64,000 nt of DNA from Halobacteriovoraceae bacterium (GTDB lineage Bacteria > Bdellovibrionota > Bacteriovoracia > Bacteriovoracales > Bacteriovoracaceae): NCBI GenBank assembly GCA_002711995.1, contig PASN01000008.1, positions 124,001 through 188,000 on the forward strand, written 5' to 3'. Positions 1 to 9,551 of the stretch are shown here, piece by piece. Made by a program: the position numbers and the translations under genes. Every line of letters starts with the position of its first letter. The stretch's first letter is position 1. The notes beneath the pieces were generated by a model. It was given only the letters and a program-made list of their open reading frames with translations. It made no database searches and was not told the origin of the DNA.

Positions 1-721
1 GATTAATTAGTTCCGCCTTAAAGTCTGGATGATTATATAAAGACTGAGCCCCAACATCTTTAAAAAGCCCCTCTTTTTTACTCAATTCAAGTTGGCGATT
101 GAAGCCTTGATCAAATCTTAAACAATCCATTGCTTTGTTTATGTGGAGCTCACGAGGTTTTCCGTCATCACCCACACGTCCCCAGTCCCAAACTCTATAA
201 GTGACGCCAGAGCTTTGTTGCACTTCAACCAGAGTAACGCCTTTTCCAATTGCATGAACCGCACCGGCGGGAACTACAAAAAAATCTCCAGCAGAAACTT
301 CATAGAACTTGAGGTAGTTATTCATCGCAAGCCCTGCCTCTAGTGCGGTCTTGAATTCCTTTCTGGTCACCTCAGGTTTAAATCCCATATAGATGCCCGA
401 TCCCGGCTCAGCGTCAAGAATCAACCAACATTCAGTTTTGCCTTTTTCGTTTTCATGCTCATGTGCGTACTCATCATCTGGATGAACTTGCACAGAAAGA
501 TTATCTGAGGTGTCGATGTATTTTAAAAGATACGACAACTCAACCAATTCGCTTAAATTTGTTTTATTTACTGATAGCTGGGAAGGACCGCTTGGGTGGG
601 TGGATATCTCCCAAGTCTCTCCCAAACTTTTTTCAGTCTCAATATTTTTTATAGTTTTTAACTTCTCTCCTCCCCAAATTTTGAAACTTAAAGAGGGCTC
701 GAGTTTTAACAAAAGGTTCAT
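1..721 (-). CDS. manA: Mannose-6-phosphate isomerase, class I (partial, C-terminus off window)
   Basis: Interconverts fructose-6-P and mannose-6-P in the cytosol, the entry to GDP-mannose. I translated the minus strand from ATG at 721. The first 240 residues contain FKIWGGEKL near the N-terminus, the zinc-site stretch VQVHPDDEYAHEHE, GKTECWLIL, and VPAGAVHAIGKGV with a further metal ligand, all typical of type I phosphomannose isomerase. The 3' end lies outside the window. An in-frame ATG at 730 is also possible, but the GGA upstream sits at a better distance from 721. The gene is divergent from metH. manC at 15246 supplies a later step of the same pathway. Confidence 0.9.
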   Translation of the reverse strand, partial: MNLLLKLEPSLSFKIWGGEKLKTIKNIETEKSLGETWEISTHPSGPSQLSVNKTNLSELVELSYLLKYIDTSDNLSVQVHPDDEYAHEHENEKGKTECWLILDAEPGSGIYMGFKPEVTRKEFKTALEAGLAMNNYLKFYEVSAGDFFVVPAGAVHAIGKGVTLVEVQQSSGVTYRVWDWGRVGDDGKPRELHINKAMDCLRFDQGFNRQLELSKKEGLFKDVGAQSLYNHPDFKAELIN

Positions 722-804
722 TGAATTCATTCCGATAGCTTAATTCAAAATTTATAAAAATAAAAAGCACAAGGCATCAGCACAATTTTCTATTATATTA
801 ACGC

Positions 805-833
805 TTGGCTAAAAACTAAATAAATAATACACT
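805..833 (+). promoter_or_regulatory. Possible promoter of the metH operon
   Basis: TTGGCT at 805-810 and TACACT at 828-833 are 17 bp apart, each matching 4 of 6 bases of the sigma-70 hexamers, in the AT-rich gap between manA and metH. It is a weak match. No cobalamin or SAM riboswitch fold was recognised in this gap. Confidence 0.25.
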
Positions 834-870
834 ACAAGGATAATAAATCATTAAATGTAATGGGGTTTCA

Positions 871-3800
871 GTGAATAAAATTTTAGTACTTGATGGGGCA
901 ATGGGCACCATGATTCAAAAGTACGATCTAGGCGAAGAGGATTATCGCGGAGAACGATTTAAGGATTATCCATCTCCACTTAAAGGAAACAATGATCTTC
1001 TTAGCCTCACACGGCCTGATATAATTAAAGAAATTCACAAGAAGTATCTAGCGGCCGGCGCCGATATCATTGAAACCAATACCTTCAGCGCCACGAGCGT
1101 GGCCATGGCCGACTACAATATGGAAGAGCTTGTTTATGAGCTCAACTATGAATCAGCAAAGCTCGCTAAAGAAGCCGCTGATGAATTCACCAAGAAAACA
1201 CCCGATCAACCCAGATACGTCGCTGGCTCCATTGGACCTACCAATAAAACAGCTTCCCTATCTCCTGATGTTAATAATCCAGGATACAGGGCCATAAGCT
1301 TTGACGAACTTTTTGAAACATACAAAGAGCAAATCAAAGCGCTAGATGATGGCGGAGTAGACATCCTTCTAGTTGAGACAGTCTTTGACACCTTAAACGC
1401 GAAAGCAGCTCTATTTGCAATTCAGAGCTATTACGAAGAAATCAAAAAAGACATGCTACCAGTAATGATAAGTGGAACAATCACTGATCAGTCTGGGAGA
1501 ACTTTGTCAGGGCAGACAATCGAAGCGTTTCTTTACTCGGTAAGCCACTTCCCTCTGATGAGTGTTGGTATCAATTGCGCGCTTGGCGCAGACTTGATGC
1601 GTCCATACATAAAAACTTTATCTGAAAAGGCGCCCTTTAAAGTAAGTATGTACCCCAATGCGGGACTTCCAAATGAATTTGGAGAATACTATCAAACTCC
1701 TACTGAAATGGCCGACATTTTAGAAGAGTACCTATCTGAAGGACATATAAATATTGTAGGCGGATGCTGTGGAACCACAGACAAACATATCGCCGAGATC
1801 GCAAAACGCGCTAAAAACTACGCCCCCCACGTGCCGCCCAAGCTTGAAAGAGTGCCTAAGTACAGCGGCCTTGAACCACTATCTATTTTTGAAGGAAGCA
1901 ACTTCATTAATATTGGTGAAAGAACAAATATTGCAGGTTCAATCAAGTTTAAAAAATTAATTCAACAAGAGAAGTATGAAGACGCCATTGAGGTCGCTAA
2001 AGATCAGGTTGAAAACGGCGCGCAAGTCCTTGATGTGAACATGGATGATGGAATGATTGACGGGCTTAACGCCATGACAACTTTCCTAAATCTTATTGCC
2101 TCCGAACCAGACATCGCAAAGATCCCTGTAATGATCGACTCATCCAAATGGGAAATCATCGAGGCAGGGCTTAAATGCGTTCAAGGTAAAAGTATTGTGA
2201 ACTCTCTCTCCCTAAAAGAGGGAGAAGAGGAATTTCTTGAAAGAGCTGCAAAAGTAAAAATGTATGGCGCGGCCATTGTAGTGATGGCCTTTGATGAGAA
2301 ATGGCAGGCCGACACATATGACAGAAGGATAGAAATCTGCAAAAGGGCCTATGACCTTCTAGTAAACAAGATAAACTTTCCCCCAGAAGACATCATCTTT
2401 GATCCAAATATTTTGGCAATAGCCACAGGCATTGATGAGCACAACAACTATGGCGTGGATTTCATCAACGCCACACGCTGGATTAAAGAGAACCTTCCCT
2501 ACGCTAAAGTAAGTGGTGGAGTAAGCAACCTTTCCTTCTCATTTCGAGGAAACAACGCCGTAAGAGAGGCCATTCACAGTGTATTTTTGTTTCACGCCAT
2601 AAAGGCCGGAATGGATATGGGAATCGTTAACCCGGGAATGATTGAGGTTTATGACGAGATTCCAAAAGCGCTAAGGGACCTTTGCGAGGATGTTGTTTTA
2701 AATAGAAGCGAAGACGCCACAGAAAAACTAGTGGACTTTGCAGAGAGCTTTAAAGGCGAGAAGAAAGAAAAAAAGCGAGACCTTGAGTGGAGAAACGCTC
2801 CAGTAAAACAAAGAATCGCCCACGCACTGGTAAAGGGAATCCCAGAATTTATTGAAGCTGACGCTGAAGAAGCAAGACAGGAACTTTCAAGGCCTATAGA
2901 GGTTATTGAAGGTCCTTTAATGGATGGGATGAATATCGTTGGAGAACTTTTTGGAGAAGGAAAAATGTTTCTTCCCCAGGTCGTTAAGTCGGCCAGAGTT
3001 ATGAAAAAGGCCGTTGCATATCTTCAACCCTTTATCGAAGATGAAAAAGATGAAAACTCCCGCTCCAAAGGCAAGATCTTGATGGCGACAGTTAAAGGGG
3101 ATGTTCACGATATTGGGAAGAACATCGTCTCAGTCGTTCTAGCTTGCAACAACTTTGACGTTATTGATATGGGAGTCATGGTTCCAGCTGAAAAAATTCT
3201 TGCAATGGCAAAGGAAGAAAACGTCGATATTATAGGTCTTTCAGGACTTATCACTCCAAGCCTTGATGAGATGGTGAATGTGGCGCAAGAAATGGAGCGA
3301 CTAAACTTCAAAGTCCCACTTCTCATTGGAGGAGCAACCACCTCTAGAGTTCACACCGCTGTAAAAATAGATCCTCACTACTCTGACACGGTTCTACATG
3401 TCTCGGACGCTTCTAAGAGTGTTCCTGTCGCCCAGATGGTGCTTACGGATTCCAACAAACTGAAATCAGACACTAAAGCGCAATATGAAAAGATGCGTGA
3501 GGATCATAAAAACAAGAATCACCGATACAAGCTTACAACTCTTGAAGCCGCTCGATCAAACAAAGAGCCGATCGACTGGAGTGGCCATAAGTCTTTAAAA
3601 CCTAGTTTTACTGGGGTCAAAGAATTGGATGATATTCCCCTTGCAACGATCAGAAAGTTTATCGACTGGACTCCGTTTTTTAACACATGGAGACTGCGAG
3701 GTGCCTATCCTCAAATTTTGAAAGATGAAAAGTATGGGGAAGAGGCCTGCAAGCTATTCGACGATGCTCAAAAGTATTTGGATGAAATGATTGACTCAGG

Positions 3801-4497
3801 TGTCATCATTAACAAAGCGAAGGTCGCCTTTTTTCCGGCCAACTCTGTCGGAGATGACATCGAGCTATACGAGGATGAAACTCGCCAAAATGTGATTACC
3901 AAGCTCTGTATGCTTAGAAATCAAAGAGCAATGGAGAAGAGCCCCAACAGGTCCCTTTCAGACTTCATCGCTCCAAAAGACTCCGATGTGGATTACATGG
4001 GAGCCTTCATTGTCACCGCAGGACATGGAGTGGAAGAACTTTGCGAAAAGTACAAAGAAGACAACGACGACTATGCTGTTATTATGATCAAAGCTCTTGC
4101 CGATAGATTGGCCGAGGCATTCGCTGAGTACGCTCATAAGCTTACTAGAGAAGAGCTTTGGGGATATGCAAAAGGTGAAAACCTATCCAATGAAGAACTT
4201 ATAAAAGAAAAATATCAAGGCATCAGGCCTGCTCCAGGATATGCGGCATGCCCAGACCATACAGAAAAGATAAAGCTGTTTGAATTGCTGAATGCAAAGG
4301 AGATTGGGGTTGAGCTTACTGAGTCCTGCGCTATGAACCCTGCCGCAAGTGTCAGCGGTTGGTATATATCCCACCCGGACTCTCGCTATTTTAATGTGGG
4401 CTTCATTGGGCAGGATCAACTTGAAGACTATGCTAAACGAAAAGACATGACACTTGAGCAGGCCAAAAAGTGGCTATCTCCTTTGTTAGAGATGTAA
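871..4497 (+). CDS. metH: Cobalamin-dependent methionine synthase
   Basis: Transfers the methyl group of 5-methyl-THF to homocysteine through methylcobalamin. At 1208 aa it is full length and has all modules in order. The homocysteine domain (about 1-330) has zinc cysteines in GINCALG (about 236) and GGCCGTT (about 300). The pterin domain begins with [12 protein letters not shown] (about 345). The cap and B12 domain carries GDVHDIGKN (about 745), whose His is the cobalt ligand. The AdoMet reactivation domain has [12 protein letters not shown] (about 1120) and [15 protein letters not shown]. It starts with GTG, preceded by a GGGG element. metF follows after 22 bp, so the two are probably cotranscribed. 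Confidence 0.97.
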   Translation: MNKILVLDGAMGTMIQKYDLGEEDYRGERFKDYPSPLKGNNDLLSLTRPDIIKEIHKKYLAAGADIIETNTFSATSVAMADYNMEELVYELNYESAKLAKEAADEFTKKTPDQPRYVAGSIGPTNKTASLSPDVNNPGYRAISFDELFETYKEQIKALDDGGVDILLVETVFDTLNAKAALFAIQSYYEEIKKDMLPVMISGTITDQSGRTLSGQTIEAFLYSVSHFPLMSVGINCALGADLMRPYIKTLSEKAPFKVSMYPNAGLPNEFGEYYQTPTEMADILEEYLSEGHINIVGGCCGTTDKHIAEIAKRAKNYAPHVPPKLERVPKYSGLEPLSIFEGSNFINIGERTNIAGSIKFKKLIQQEKYEDAIEVAKDQVENGAQVLDVNMDDGMIDGLNAMTTFLNLIASEPDIAKIPVMIDSSKWEIIEAGLKCVQGKSIVNSLSLKEGEEEFLERAAKVKMYGAAIVVMAFDEKWQADTYDRRIEICKRAYDLLVNKINFPPEDIIFDPNILAIATGIDEHNNYGVDFINATRWIKENLPYAKVSGGVSNLSFSFRGNNAVREAIHSVFLFHAIKAGMDMGIVNPGMIEVYDEIPKALRDLCEDVVLNRSEDATEKLVDFAESFKGEKKEKKRDLEWRNAPVKQRIAHALVKGIPEFIEADAEEARQELSRPIEVIEGPLMDGMNIVGELFGEGKMFLPQVVKSARVMKKAVAYLQPFIEDEKDENSRSKGKILMATVKGDVHDIGKNIVSVVLACNNFDVIDMGVMVPAEKILAMAKEENVDIIGLSGLITPSLDEMVNVAQEMERLNFKVPLLIGGATTSRVHTAVKIDPHYSDTVLHVSDASKSVPVAQMVLTDSNKLKSDTKAQYEKMREDHKNKNHRYKLTTLEAARSNKEPIDWSGHKSLKPSFTGVKELDDIPLATIRKFIDWTPFFNTWRLRGAYPQILKDEKYGEEACKLFDDAQKYLDEMIDSGVIINKAKVAFFPANSVGDDIELYEDETRQNVITKLCMLRNQRAMEKSPNRSLSDFIAPKDSDVDYMGAFIVTAGHGVEELCEKYKEDNDDYAVIMIKALADRLAEAFAEYAHKLTREELWGYAKGENLSNEELIKEKYQGIRPAPGYAACPDHTEKIKLFELLNAKEIGVELTESCAMNPAASVSGWYISHPDSRYFNVGFIGQDQLEDYAKRKDMTLEQAKKWLSPLLEM

Positions 4498-4519
4498 TTC
4501 GAAAGAAGGAATATAAGAA

Positions 4520-5476
4520 ATGACTAAAGTGGTAGATCACCTAAAAAACTCCAACGAGACGATGTTCTCCTTTGAAATTCTTCCCCCTATCAAGGGACAT
4601 GGAATAAAAAAATTATTCTCCCAAGTTGAACCACTTATGGAGTTTAAACCCAAATTTATTGACGTTACCTATCACAGAGAAGAATACGTTTATAAAAAGC
4701 GACAAAATGGCCTTTTAGAGAAAGTCTCTTTAAGAAAGCGACCAGGAACCGTGGGCATATGCGCGGCCCTAATGAACAAGTTTCAAGTGGATCCTGTCCC
4801 ACATTTAATTTGTGGAGGCTTTACAAAAGAAGAAACAGAGTCTGCTCTCATGGACTGCCATTTTCTAGGGATCGACAATGTCTTGGCCTTAAGAGGCGAT
4901 GCTATTAAGTCTGAAAACAGGTTTGTTCCCACAGAAGGTGGCAACGCCTACGCAAGCGAGTTGGTAAAACAGATATCAGATATGAACAAAGGCCAGTACC
5001 TTTATCAAGAGGATGCAGGAGCAGAGGCCACAAACTTCTGCACTGGAGTTGCAGGATATCCCGAAAAACATTTCGAAGCCCCAAACTTCAACACCGACCT
5101 TAAACATCTAAAAAGAAAAGTGGAGCTTGGAGCTGAATACATTGTTACCCAAATGTTCTTTGATAATTCCAAGTTCTTTAAGTTTGTGGAACAGTGTCGC
5201 GCGGTCGGAATTGATGTTCCTATAATTCCTGGCCTAAAGCCTCTGACAACTCTAAGACAGTTGAGCATTTTACCAAGTATTTTCTTTATCGATATGCCTG
5301 ACGAGCTTGTTCACGCTGTCGAAAGCTGCAAAACCAATGAACAAGTAAGACAAGTGGGAATAGAGTGGTCAATTAACCAATGCAAAGAGCTCAAGAAACA
5401 CAAAGTTCCTTGCTTGCACTTCTACTCTATGGGAAAATCCGACAACATTAAAACTATTGCTAGCGAGATATTTTAA
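4520..5476 (+). CDS. metF: 5,10-methylenetetrahydrofolate reductase
   Basis: A flavoprotein that makes 5-methyl-THF, the methyl donor for MetH encoded just upstream. The 318-aa protein has the MTHFR opening FSFEILPPIKG, with the catalytic Glu, FIDVTYHREE, the FAD-binding region ALRGD near residue 130, and a late TQMFFDNSKF/PIIPGLKPL region. Length is normal for bacterial MetF. It has a clear SD (AAGGAA) about 10 bp upstream of the ATG. Its stop codon directly abuts the ATG of the next gene (5477), so translation there may be coupled. Confidence 0.95.
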   Translation: MTKVVDHLKNSNETMFSFEILPPIKGHGIKKLFSQVEPLMEFKPKFIDVTYHREEYVYKKRQNGLLEKVSLRKRPGTVGICAALMNKFQVDPVPHLICGGFTKEETESALMDCHFLGIDNVLALRGDAIKSENRFVPTEGGNAYASELVKQISDMNKGQYLYQEDAGAEATNFCTGVAGYPEKHFEAPNFNTDLKHLKRKVELGAEYIVTQMFFDNSKFFKFVEQCRAVGIDVPIIPGLKPLTTLRQLSILPSIFFIDMPDELVHAVESCKTNEQVRQVGIEWSINQCKELKKHKVPCLHFYSMGKSDNIKTIASEIF

Positions 5477-6205
5477 ATGCTCCCTTATTCAAAATCGTTA
5501 CTAATTATTCCGACCTACAACGAGATAGACAACATTCAAAGAATGCTCGATGTTGTGGATGAACTCTACCCTGAGCTGAATATACTCATTTTGGACGATG
5601 GCTCACCTGATGGGACAGCAAATGTCGTAAAACAAAAACAACAAACAAAAAAGAATCTTCATCTCATACAGCGAAGTGGCAAGCTCGGATTAGGCACGGC
5701 CTACATCACAGGATTTAAATTCGCTCTAGAGAGAGACTTTGAGTATGTATTTGAGATGGACTGCGACTTCAGTCATGATCCAAAAGACATTGAACGTCTT
5801 TTAAAGGCCGCTCAAACTAACGATCTAGTGATAGGCTCCAGGTATATCGATGGTATAAGAATTATTAACTGGCCAATGAGAAGGCTGCTTTTGTCCTACT
5901 TTGCCGGCGTATACACAAGATGGATTACAGGCCTTAAAGTGTTGGACGCCACTGGCGGTTTCAAATGCTTCACTAGGAAGGCGCTTGAGTCTTTGGACTT
6001 GGACAGAGTATTAAGCAATGGCTACTCCTTTCAAATTGAACTCAATTATAAAGTCTGGTCAAAAGGCATGAGTGTTAAAGAAGTCCCTATCGTTTTCACA
6101 GAGAGAAGAGACGGTCAGTCAAAAATGTCTGGTGGCATTATATATGAGGCAGTGTTTGCAGTAATCTCTTTAAGAATTAGAAAAATGTTGGGAGCATTAA
6201 ATTAA
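5477..6205 (+). CDS. Polyprenol monophosphomannose synthase-like glycosyltransferase (GT2)
   Basis: Predicted to move mannose (or another hexose) from a nucleotide sugar to a polyprenyl phosphate at the inner membrane. The 242-aa protein is a bare GT-A catalytic domain: IIPTYNEIDNI, LILDDGSPDGT, GLGTAYITGF, EMDCDFSHDP (metal-binding Asp) and VIGSRYIDG follow the order of dolichyl-P-mannose synthases. The C-terminal membrane helices present in some family members are missing. It starts at the base after the metF stop. manA and manC in this window could provide GDP-mannose, which favours mannose as the sugar, but the donor is not proven. A dolichyl-P-glucose or undecaprenyl-P-sugar role is the alternative. 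Confidence 0.82.
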   Translation: MLPYSKSLLIIPTYNEIDNIQRMLDVVDELYPELNILILDDGSPDGTANVVKQKQQTKKNLHLIQRSGKLGLGTAYITGFKFALERDFEYVFEMDCDFSHDPKDIERLLKAAQTNDLVIGSRYIDGIRIINWPMRRLLLSYFAGVYTRWITGLKVLDATGGFKCFTRKALESLDLDRVLSNGYSFQIELNYKVWSKGMSVKEVPIVFTERRDGQSKMSGGIIYEAVFAVISLRIRKMLGALN

Positions 6206-6207
6206 TC

Positions 6208-6795
6208 ATGCTTGCTGAAATCATCCAGTGGGATAAGAATCTTTTTCTCCATCTCAACGGGCTTCACGCTCCTTGGCTTGATCCTATAATGGATTGGATC
6301 TCCCATAGTATGATCCCAGCGTTTATTATTCTCGCTCTCACATCCTTCTACGGAATAAAATTCTTTAATAAGAAGAAAGGCCTAGCACTCGTATTTTTTG
6401 CTTTGTTAAGCATCGGGATCACAGATAGTGTTTCTAGCCGCATTCTAAAGCCAGGATTTGAGAGGCTTAGGCCGTGTCACAATCCAGAATTTGTAGACCA
6501 GTTTCATACAGTTGGAAATTGTTGGGGAGGAAAGTTTGGCTTTGTATCTTCGCATGCCGCCAACACATTTGGGATCGCGTTTTTCTTGTGGCTCGTTTTT
6601 AGAAGAAAGAACAATTACTTTGCACTGCTAATTCCCTATGCCGCCCTAGTTAGCTACACAAGAATATATCTTGCCAAGCACTACCCTCTCGACTTAGTGG
6701 GTGGAGCAATGCTTGGAGCGCTTAGCGCTTGGCTATTGTACTTTGTTTGGAGTCGTTGGGTTTTGCGTGAAGAACCTCTCCAAAATCGACAATAA
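6208..6795 (+). CDS. PAP2-family membrane phosphatase
   Basis: Predicted to dephosphorylate a lipid or polyprenyl (pyro)phosphate on the outer face of the inner membrane. The 195-aa protein has several hydrophobic helices and the three phosphatase motifs: KPGFERLRP (KX6RP), SSHAANTF (in place of PSGH) and TRIYLAKHYPLD (SRX5HX3D type, Thr for Ser). It follows the GT2 gene by 2 bp, so a lipid-linked sugar or undecaprenyl pyrophosphate substrate is plausible. Lipid A or phosphatidylglycerophosphate are alternatives. The last 74 bp overlap the end of the convergent gene at 6722-7630. Confidence 0.85.
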   Translation: MLAEIIQWDKNLFLHLNGLHAPWLDPIMDWISHSMIPAFIILALTSFYGIKFFNKKKGLALVFFALLSIGITDSVSSRILKPGFERLRPCHNPEFVDQFHTVGNCWGGKFGFVSSHAANTFGIAFFLWLVFRRKNNYFALLIPYAALVSYTRIYLAKHYPLDLVGGAMLGALSAWLLYFVWSRWVLREEPLQNRQ

Positions 6796-7630
6796 TTCGA
6801 TTTCCTTCAACACTTACAGACTCTAGATTAAGATTTCTGATCGTTCTAAGGGCAAGCCCCCTAACTGAAAAGATGCCAATCTTTGCTTTATAGAGGTCGA
6901 TGTAAAGCTTTTTGGCATCGGGATCATTTTCAACCTTGCCGCCAAAGTAGAACCAGGCGTTTATCCAAGAGTCCAGCAATAGGCTTCCAGAGAATGATTG
7001 ATCCTTAGAAACCAATCTTAAGTTTCTTCCAGTCACAGGAATCGATTTAGTGGATTCATTCACCGAAAACATTTTATAGGCCTCAGCTTTAACATCTGGG
7101 TTTTCCGCTATTACCTGGGCTCTAAACTTTTCGCTGTCAATTTTACCAAAATTCACAGTTTTAACGCCCAAGTCTCCGTTTGTGATTAGCCCCTCAAGAA
7201 TTGATATCTCTTTAAGATCACCGCCAATGCCAGAGATGTCACTTGAGAGCTCAACTTCCTCTAAGACGTATTCAGTTGGTTCGATAAAAACTCTGAGTTC
7301 ATTCATATTTGAAATGAACTTCTTCTGAGTAGATACAATGTTAACGCCGTTAAATGCAATGGTTCTGAAAACGTTTAAAAAACTAAAATCAAAATTTATT
7401 TCCACTGTGGTATTTGGATCGTTTAAAACTAAATTCCCCTCGATGTTGTTAAACTCAACCTCAATGTTTTTATGATCGATCTTAACCACATCCAAGTCGT
7501 AGCTTGCATGCTCGGCAAATGCCTTGCCCTTTTTCTCACTATAGGTCCCTGAAATATTGTCTACCTTTACAAGTGGAAAACTTGCCCAGGCACTGCTAAT
7601 TAAGAACAATCCAATTAATAAAGTTTTCAC
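6722..7630 (-). CDS. Exported protein of unknown function
   Basis: I do not recognise a family. The 302-aa product begins with a clear signal peptide (about 1-17, LIGLFLISSAWAS). The mature part alternates short hydrophobic and charged segments like a beta-rich periplasmic protein, with no cysteines or catalytic motif seen. The GTG start is supported by AGGAGATAGG immediately upstream. The DCC gene stop lies only 1 bp before it, so it is the third gene of the carboxypeptidase-DCC operon. Its 3' end runs 74 bp into the convergent PAP2 gene. A periplasmic lipid- or envelope-binding role is possible but is only inference. Confidence 0.7.
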   Translation of the reverse strand: MKTLLIGLFLISSAWASFPLVKVDNISGTYSEKKGKAFAEHASYDLDVVKIDHKNIEVEFNNIEGNLVLNDPNTTVEINFDFSFLNVFRTIAFNGVNIVSTQKKFISNMNELRVFIEPTEYVLEEVELSSDISGIGGDLKEISILEGLITNGDLGVKTVNFGKIDSEKFRAQVIAENPDVKAEAYKMFSVNESTKSIPVTGRNLRLVSKDQSFSGSLLLDSWINAWFYFGGKVENDPDAKKLYIDLYKAKIGIFSVRGLALRTIRNLNLESVSVEGNRIIVDFGEVLHAKPNDSKQSTIAKR

Positions 7631-7631
7631 C

Positions 7632-8018
7632 CTATCTCCTCTCTTTTCCGCATCCAGGACAGTCTTTTTTAACTTTTTCCCTTAGCTCGTTCACTTTGTC
7701 GTAAAAGTAACTCACGGCCTTTTTTCCACTTTCGCTTTCCACAAGCCAAGCAAATTTTTGAACACCTGGAAACATTGAAACTAAGTACTCAATAACCTCT
7801 GCTCCACCAATGGCCTCTCCATCCAGCTTGAGCAGATGAATTTCCTGCTCACATTCAGACTTGTTCAATTGCGGAAAGTTCTCAAATAGCGACTCATCCT
7901 GCAAAGGTGTCATCTGCACTCGATTGTCCTTGTCTAAAAAGGAGAGCGCCTGCTTAAACCGTACGCACAGCGGGCAATCAGCATCAAAAATTAAGATTGG
8001 TTTTTCAGGCGTGTTCAC
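7632..8018 (-). CDS. DCC-family thiol-disulfide oxidoreductase-like protein (DUF393)
   Basis: A small 128-aa thioredoxin-like protein with the signature DADCPLC (Cys15, Cys18) near the N-terminus after a short beta strand (ILIF). That is the DxxCxxC motif that names the DCC family. A second pair, CPGCG, is at the extreme C-terminus and is not typical, so it may bind metal. Members are poorly characterised; a redox role is presumed from the motif. The GTG start is preceded by AGGAGAGG, which overlaps the end of the upstream carboxypeptidase gene, so the genes are likely translated together. Confidence 0.8.
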   Translation of the reverse strand: MNTPEKPILIFDADCPLCVRFKQALSFLDKDNRVQMTPLQDESLFENFPQLNKSECEQEIHLLKLDGEAIGGAEVIEYLVSMFPGVQKFAWLVESESGKKAVSYFYDKVNELREKVKKDCPGCGKERR

Positions 8019-8026
8019 GACCTCTC

Positions 8027-9436
8027 CTATTTTGTAAGGTTCACATTCATTCTAGACAATTCGTCTTGTATTTCCACAGTGCGGGAAGTCACTGTTTTAC
8101 CATCCACAATAAAATCAAGTTCATAGCTGCCAGGGTTTAAAACTAGATGGTAAGCGCCAGTTTTATGTCCAACGTAGTTTTGAAAAAGCTCCCTAACCTC
8201 TCCATTAACTTTGTAAACAGCGAGTTTATAAGCTGCAACTGCCTTATTATTTATGCTAAAGACTCCCCTAACTCCACTTCCATGAGCTCTATTTAAAAGA
8301 TGTTGCCACCCCTTTCTATTTCTCTTCACGGTTGGATCCCTTCTCTCGTAGTCCGGGTGAAAACCGTCTCTAGAGCTATTAACTTCCAAAACATAAGGAA
8401 TCACCTGATAGGCCTCATACATCCAATCAATATCACCACCATCAGCGTTGTAAAGTGTCTCCCAAGCTGTGCCTGGGGTGTAATCTAAAAGTGATGCAAG
8501 CTCTTTTCCTATTTTTTCCACAACTTCTTTTGTTTGTGTTTTCTGCCCTTCACAACCGAATGGATAAATAACCAGCTGGCTGTAGGCGTGGTAAGAAATA
8601 TCAAACACTGGACGAATGTCTTCAATAAACTTCATCATGGCCTGTGTCTCTGGTTCACTTGCAGGAGATGGACCTCTATAAGTTTGAGACCAACGCCATC
8701 CACTTGAGCCCTGGCAAGATTTCCAGCCAGTAGGATAATTTCTATTAAGGTCAACCCCATGGCCTCCTCTCACATTTTTTCTCCACCAAGAATCTTTGGT
8801 CCACATTTTCACGTTTCCATCAACATTGAACATGGGCATTACCCAGATTTCGTTTAGATCAACCCAGCGCGCAACTTGCGCATCAGTTTCATAGTTTTCT
8901 AAAAGGTATTGAATGATGTCTAGGCCAATCTCCGGAGTCATAATTTCACGAGCGTGGTGCATGGAATTAAATAAAAGGACTGGCTCATCAAGCTCTTTCT
9001 TCTGCGCATTGTCGGAAATCTTTAATGCCCAAATATCCCTGCCTTCCAATGATTTCCCAATCGACACAAGCTTTGTAAGTTTAGGGAATTTTTGGTTGTA
9101 CTTTTGAAGATATGATCTAACACTTTCTGGCGTTTGATACCTCTCGTCAGGGCCTCTCGTTACTCCTCTAACTTCTTTTACAGTCATTACATAGTTCTTT
9201 TTTGAGAGAAACTTGTATTCCTGGTCAGTGATCAAAATATCGATACTCTTCTTTTTGATATCAACGCCAGCGATATCAATGTTCATCAAAGACAAGTTCT
9301 TAAGAGTTTTATGAAATGACTCTGCCTGAATAGTGGCCGTCATTTTCCATGCTTTTTCCGAGATTGATTGTGAATGAGCAAAAAGATTAAAACTTATAAC
9401 GAGGGATGTGATTAGACAGTACTTTGCGAAATTCAT
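8027..9436 (-). CDS. Exported M14-family zinc carboxypeptidase
   Basis: A secreted or periplasmic metallocarboxypeptidase. The 469-aa protein has a signal peptide (about 1-22), a propeptide-like region, then the M14 catalytic domain from about residue 105. Zinc ligands are in HHAREIMTPE (His161, Glu164) and in the later SYHAYSQL (His). DLNRNYPTGW gives the substrate-binding Asn-Arg pair, and YVLEVNSS holds the catalytic Glu. From about residue 385 a small beta-sandwich-like domain ends the protein, as in carboxypeptidases with a transthyretin-like C-terminal domain. The SD is AAGGAAGG. It is first in an operon with the DCC protein and the unknown exported protein. Such hydrolases suit a predatory or scavenging life style. 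Confidence 0.92.
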   Translation of the reverse strand: MNFAKYCLITSLVISFNLFAHSQSISEKAWKMTATIQAESFHKTLKNLSLMNIDIAGVDIKKKSIDILITDQEYKFLSKKNYVMTVKEVRGVTRGPDERYQTPESVRSYLQKYNQKFPKLTKLVSIGKSLEGRDIWALKISDNAQKKELDEPVLLFNSMHHAREIMTPEIGLDIIQYLLENYETDAQVARWVDLNEIWVMPMFNVDGNVKMWTKDSWWRKNVRGGHGVDLNRNYPTGWKSCQGSSGWRWSQTYRGPSPASEPETQAMMKFIEDIRPVFDISYHAYSQLVIYPFGCEGQKTQTKEVVEKIGKELASLLDYTPGTAWETLYNADGGDIDWMYEAYQVIPYVLEVNSSRDGFHPDYERRDPTVKRNRKGWQHLLNRAHGSGVRGVFSINNKAVAAYKLAVYKVNGEVRELFQNYVGHKTGAYHLVLNPGSYELDFIVDGKTVTSRTVEIQDELSRMNVNLTK

Positions 9437-9551
9437 ATTTCCTTCCTTAGAAAATTAAAAATGTATCTTATAAGGAGATCAAAGTATGCGCGTCAAGTAA
9501 ATGTAGAAATGAACTTATGAGGAAAAGTTAGAAGACTAAAATGGTAGGATA

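Noticed and set aside
722-870. Cobalamin or SAM riboswitch before metH
   Set aside because: The gap is short, AT-rich and without the conserved boxes or stems of either class.
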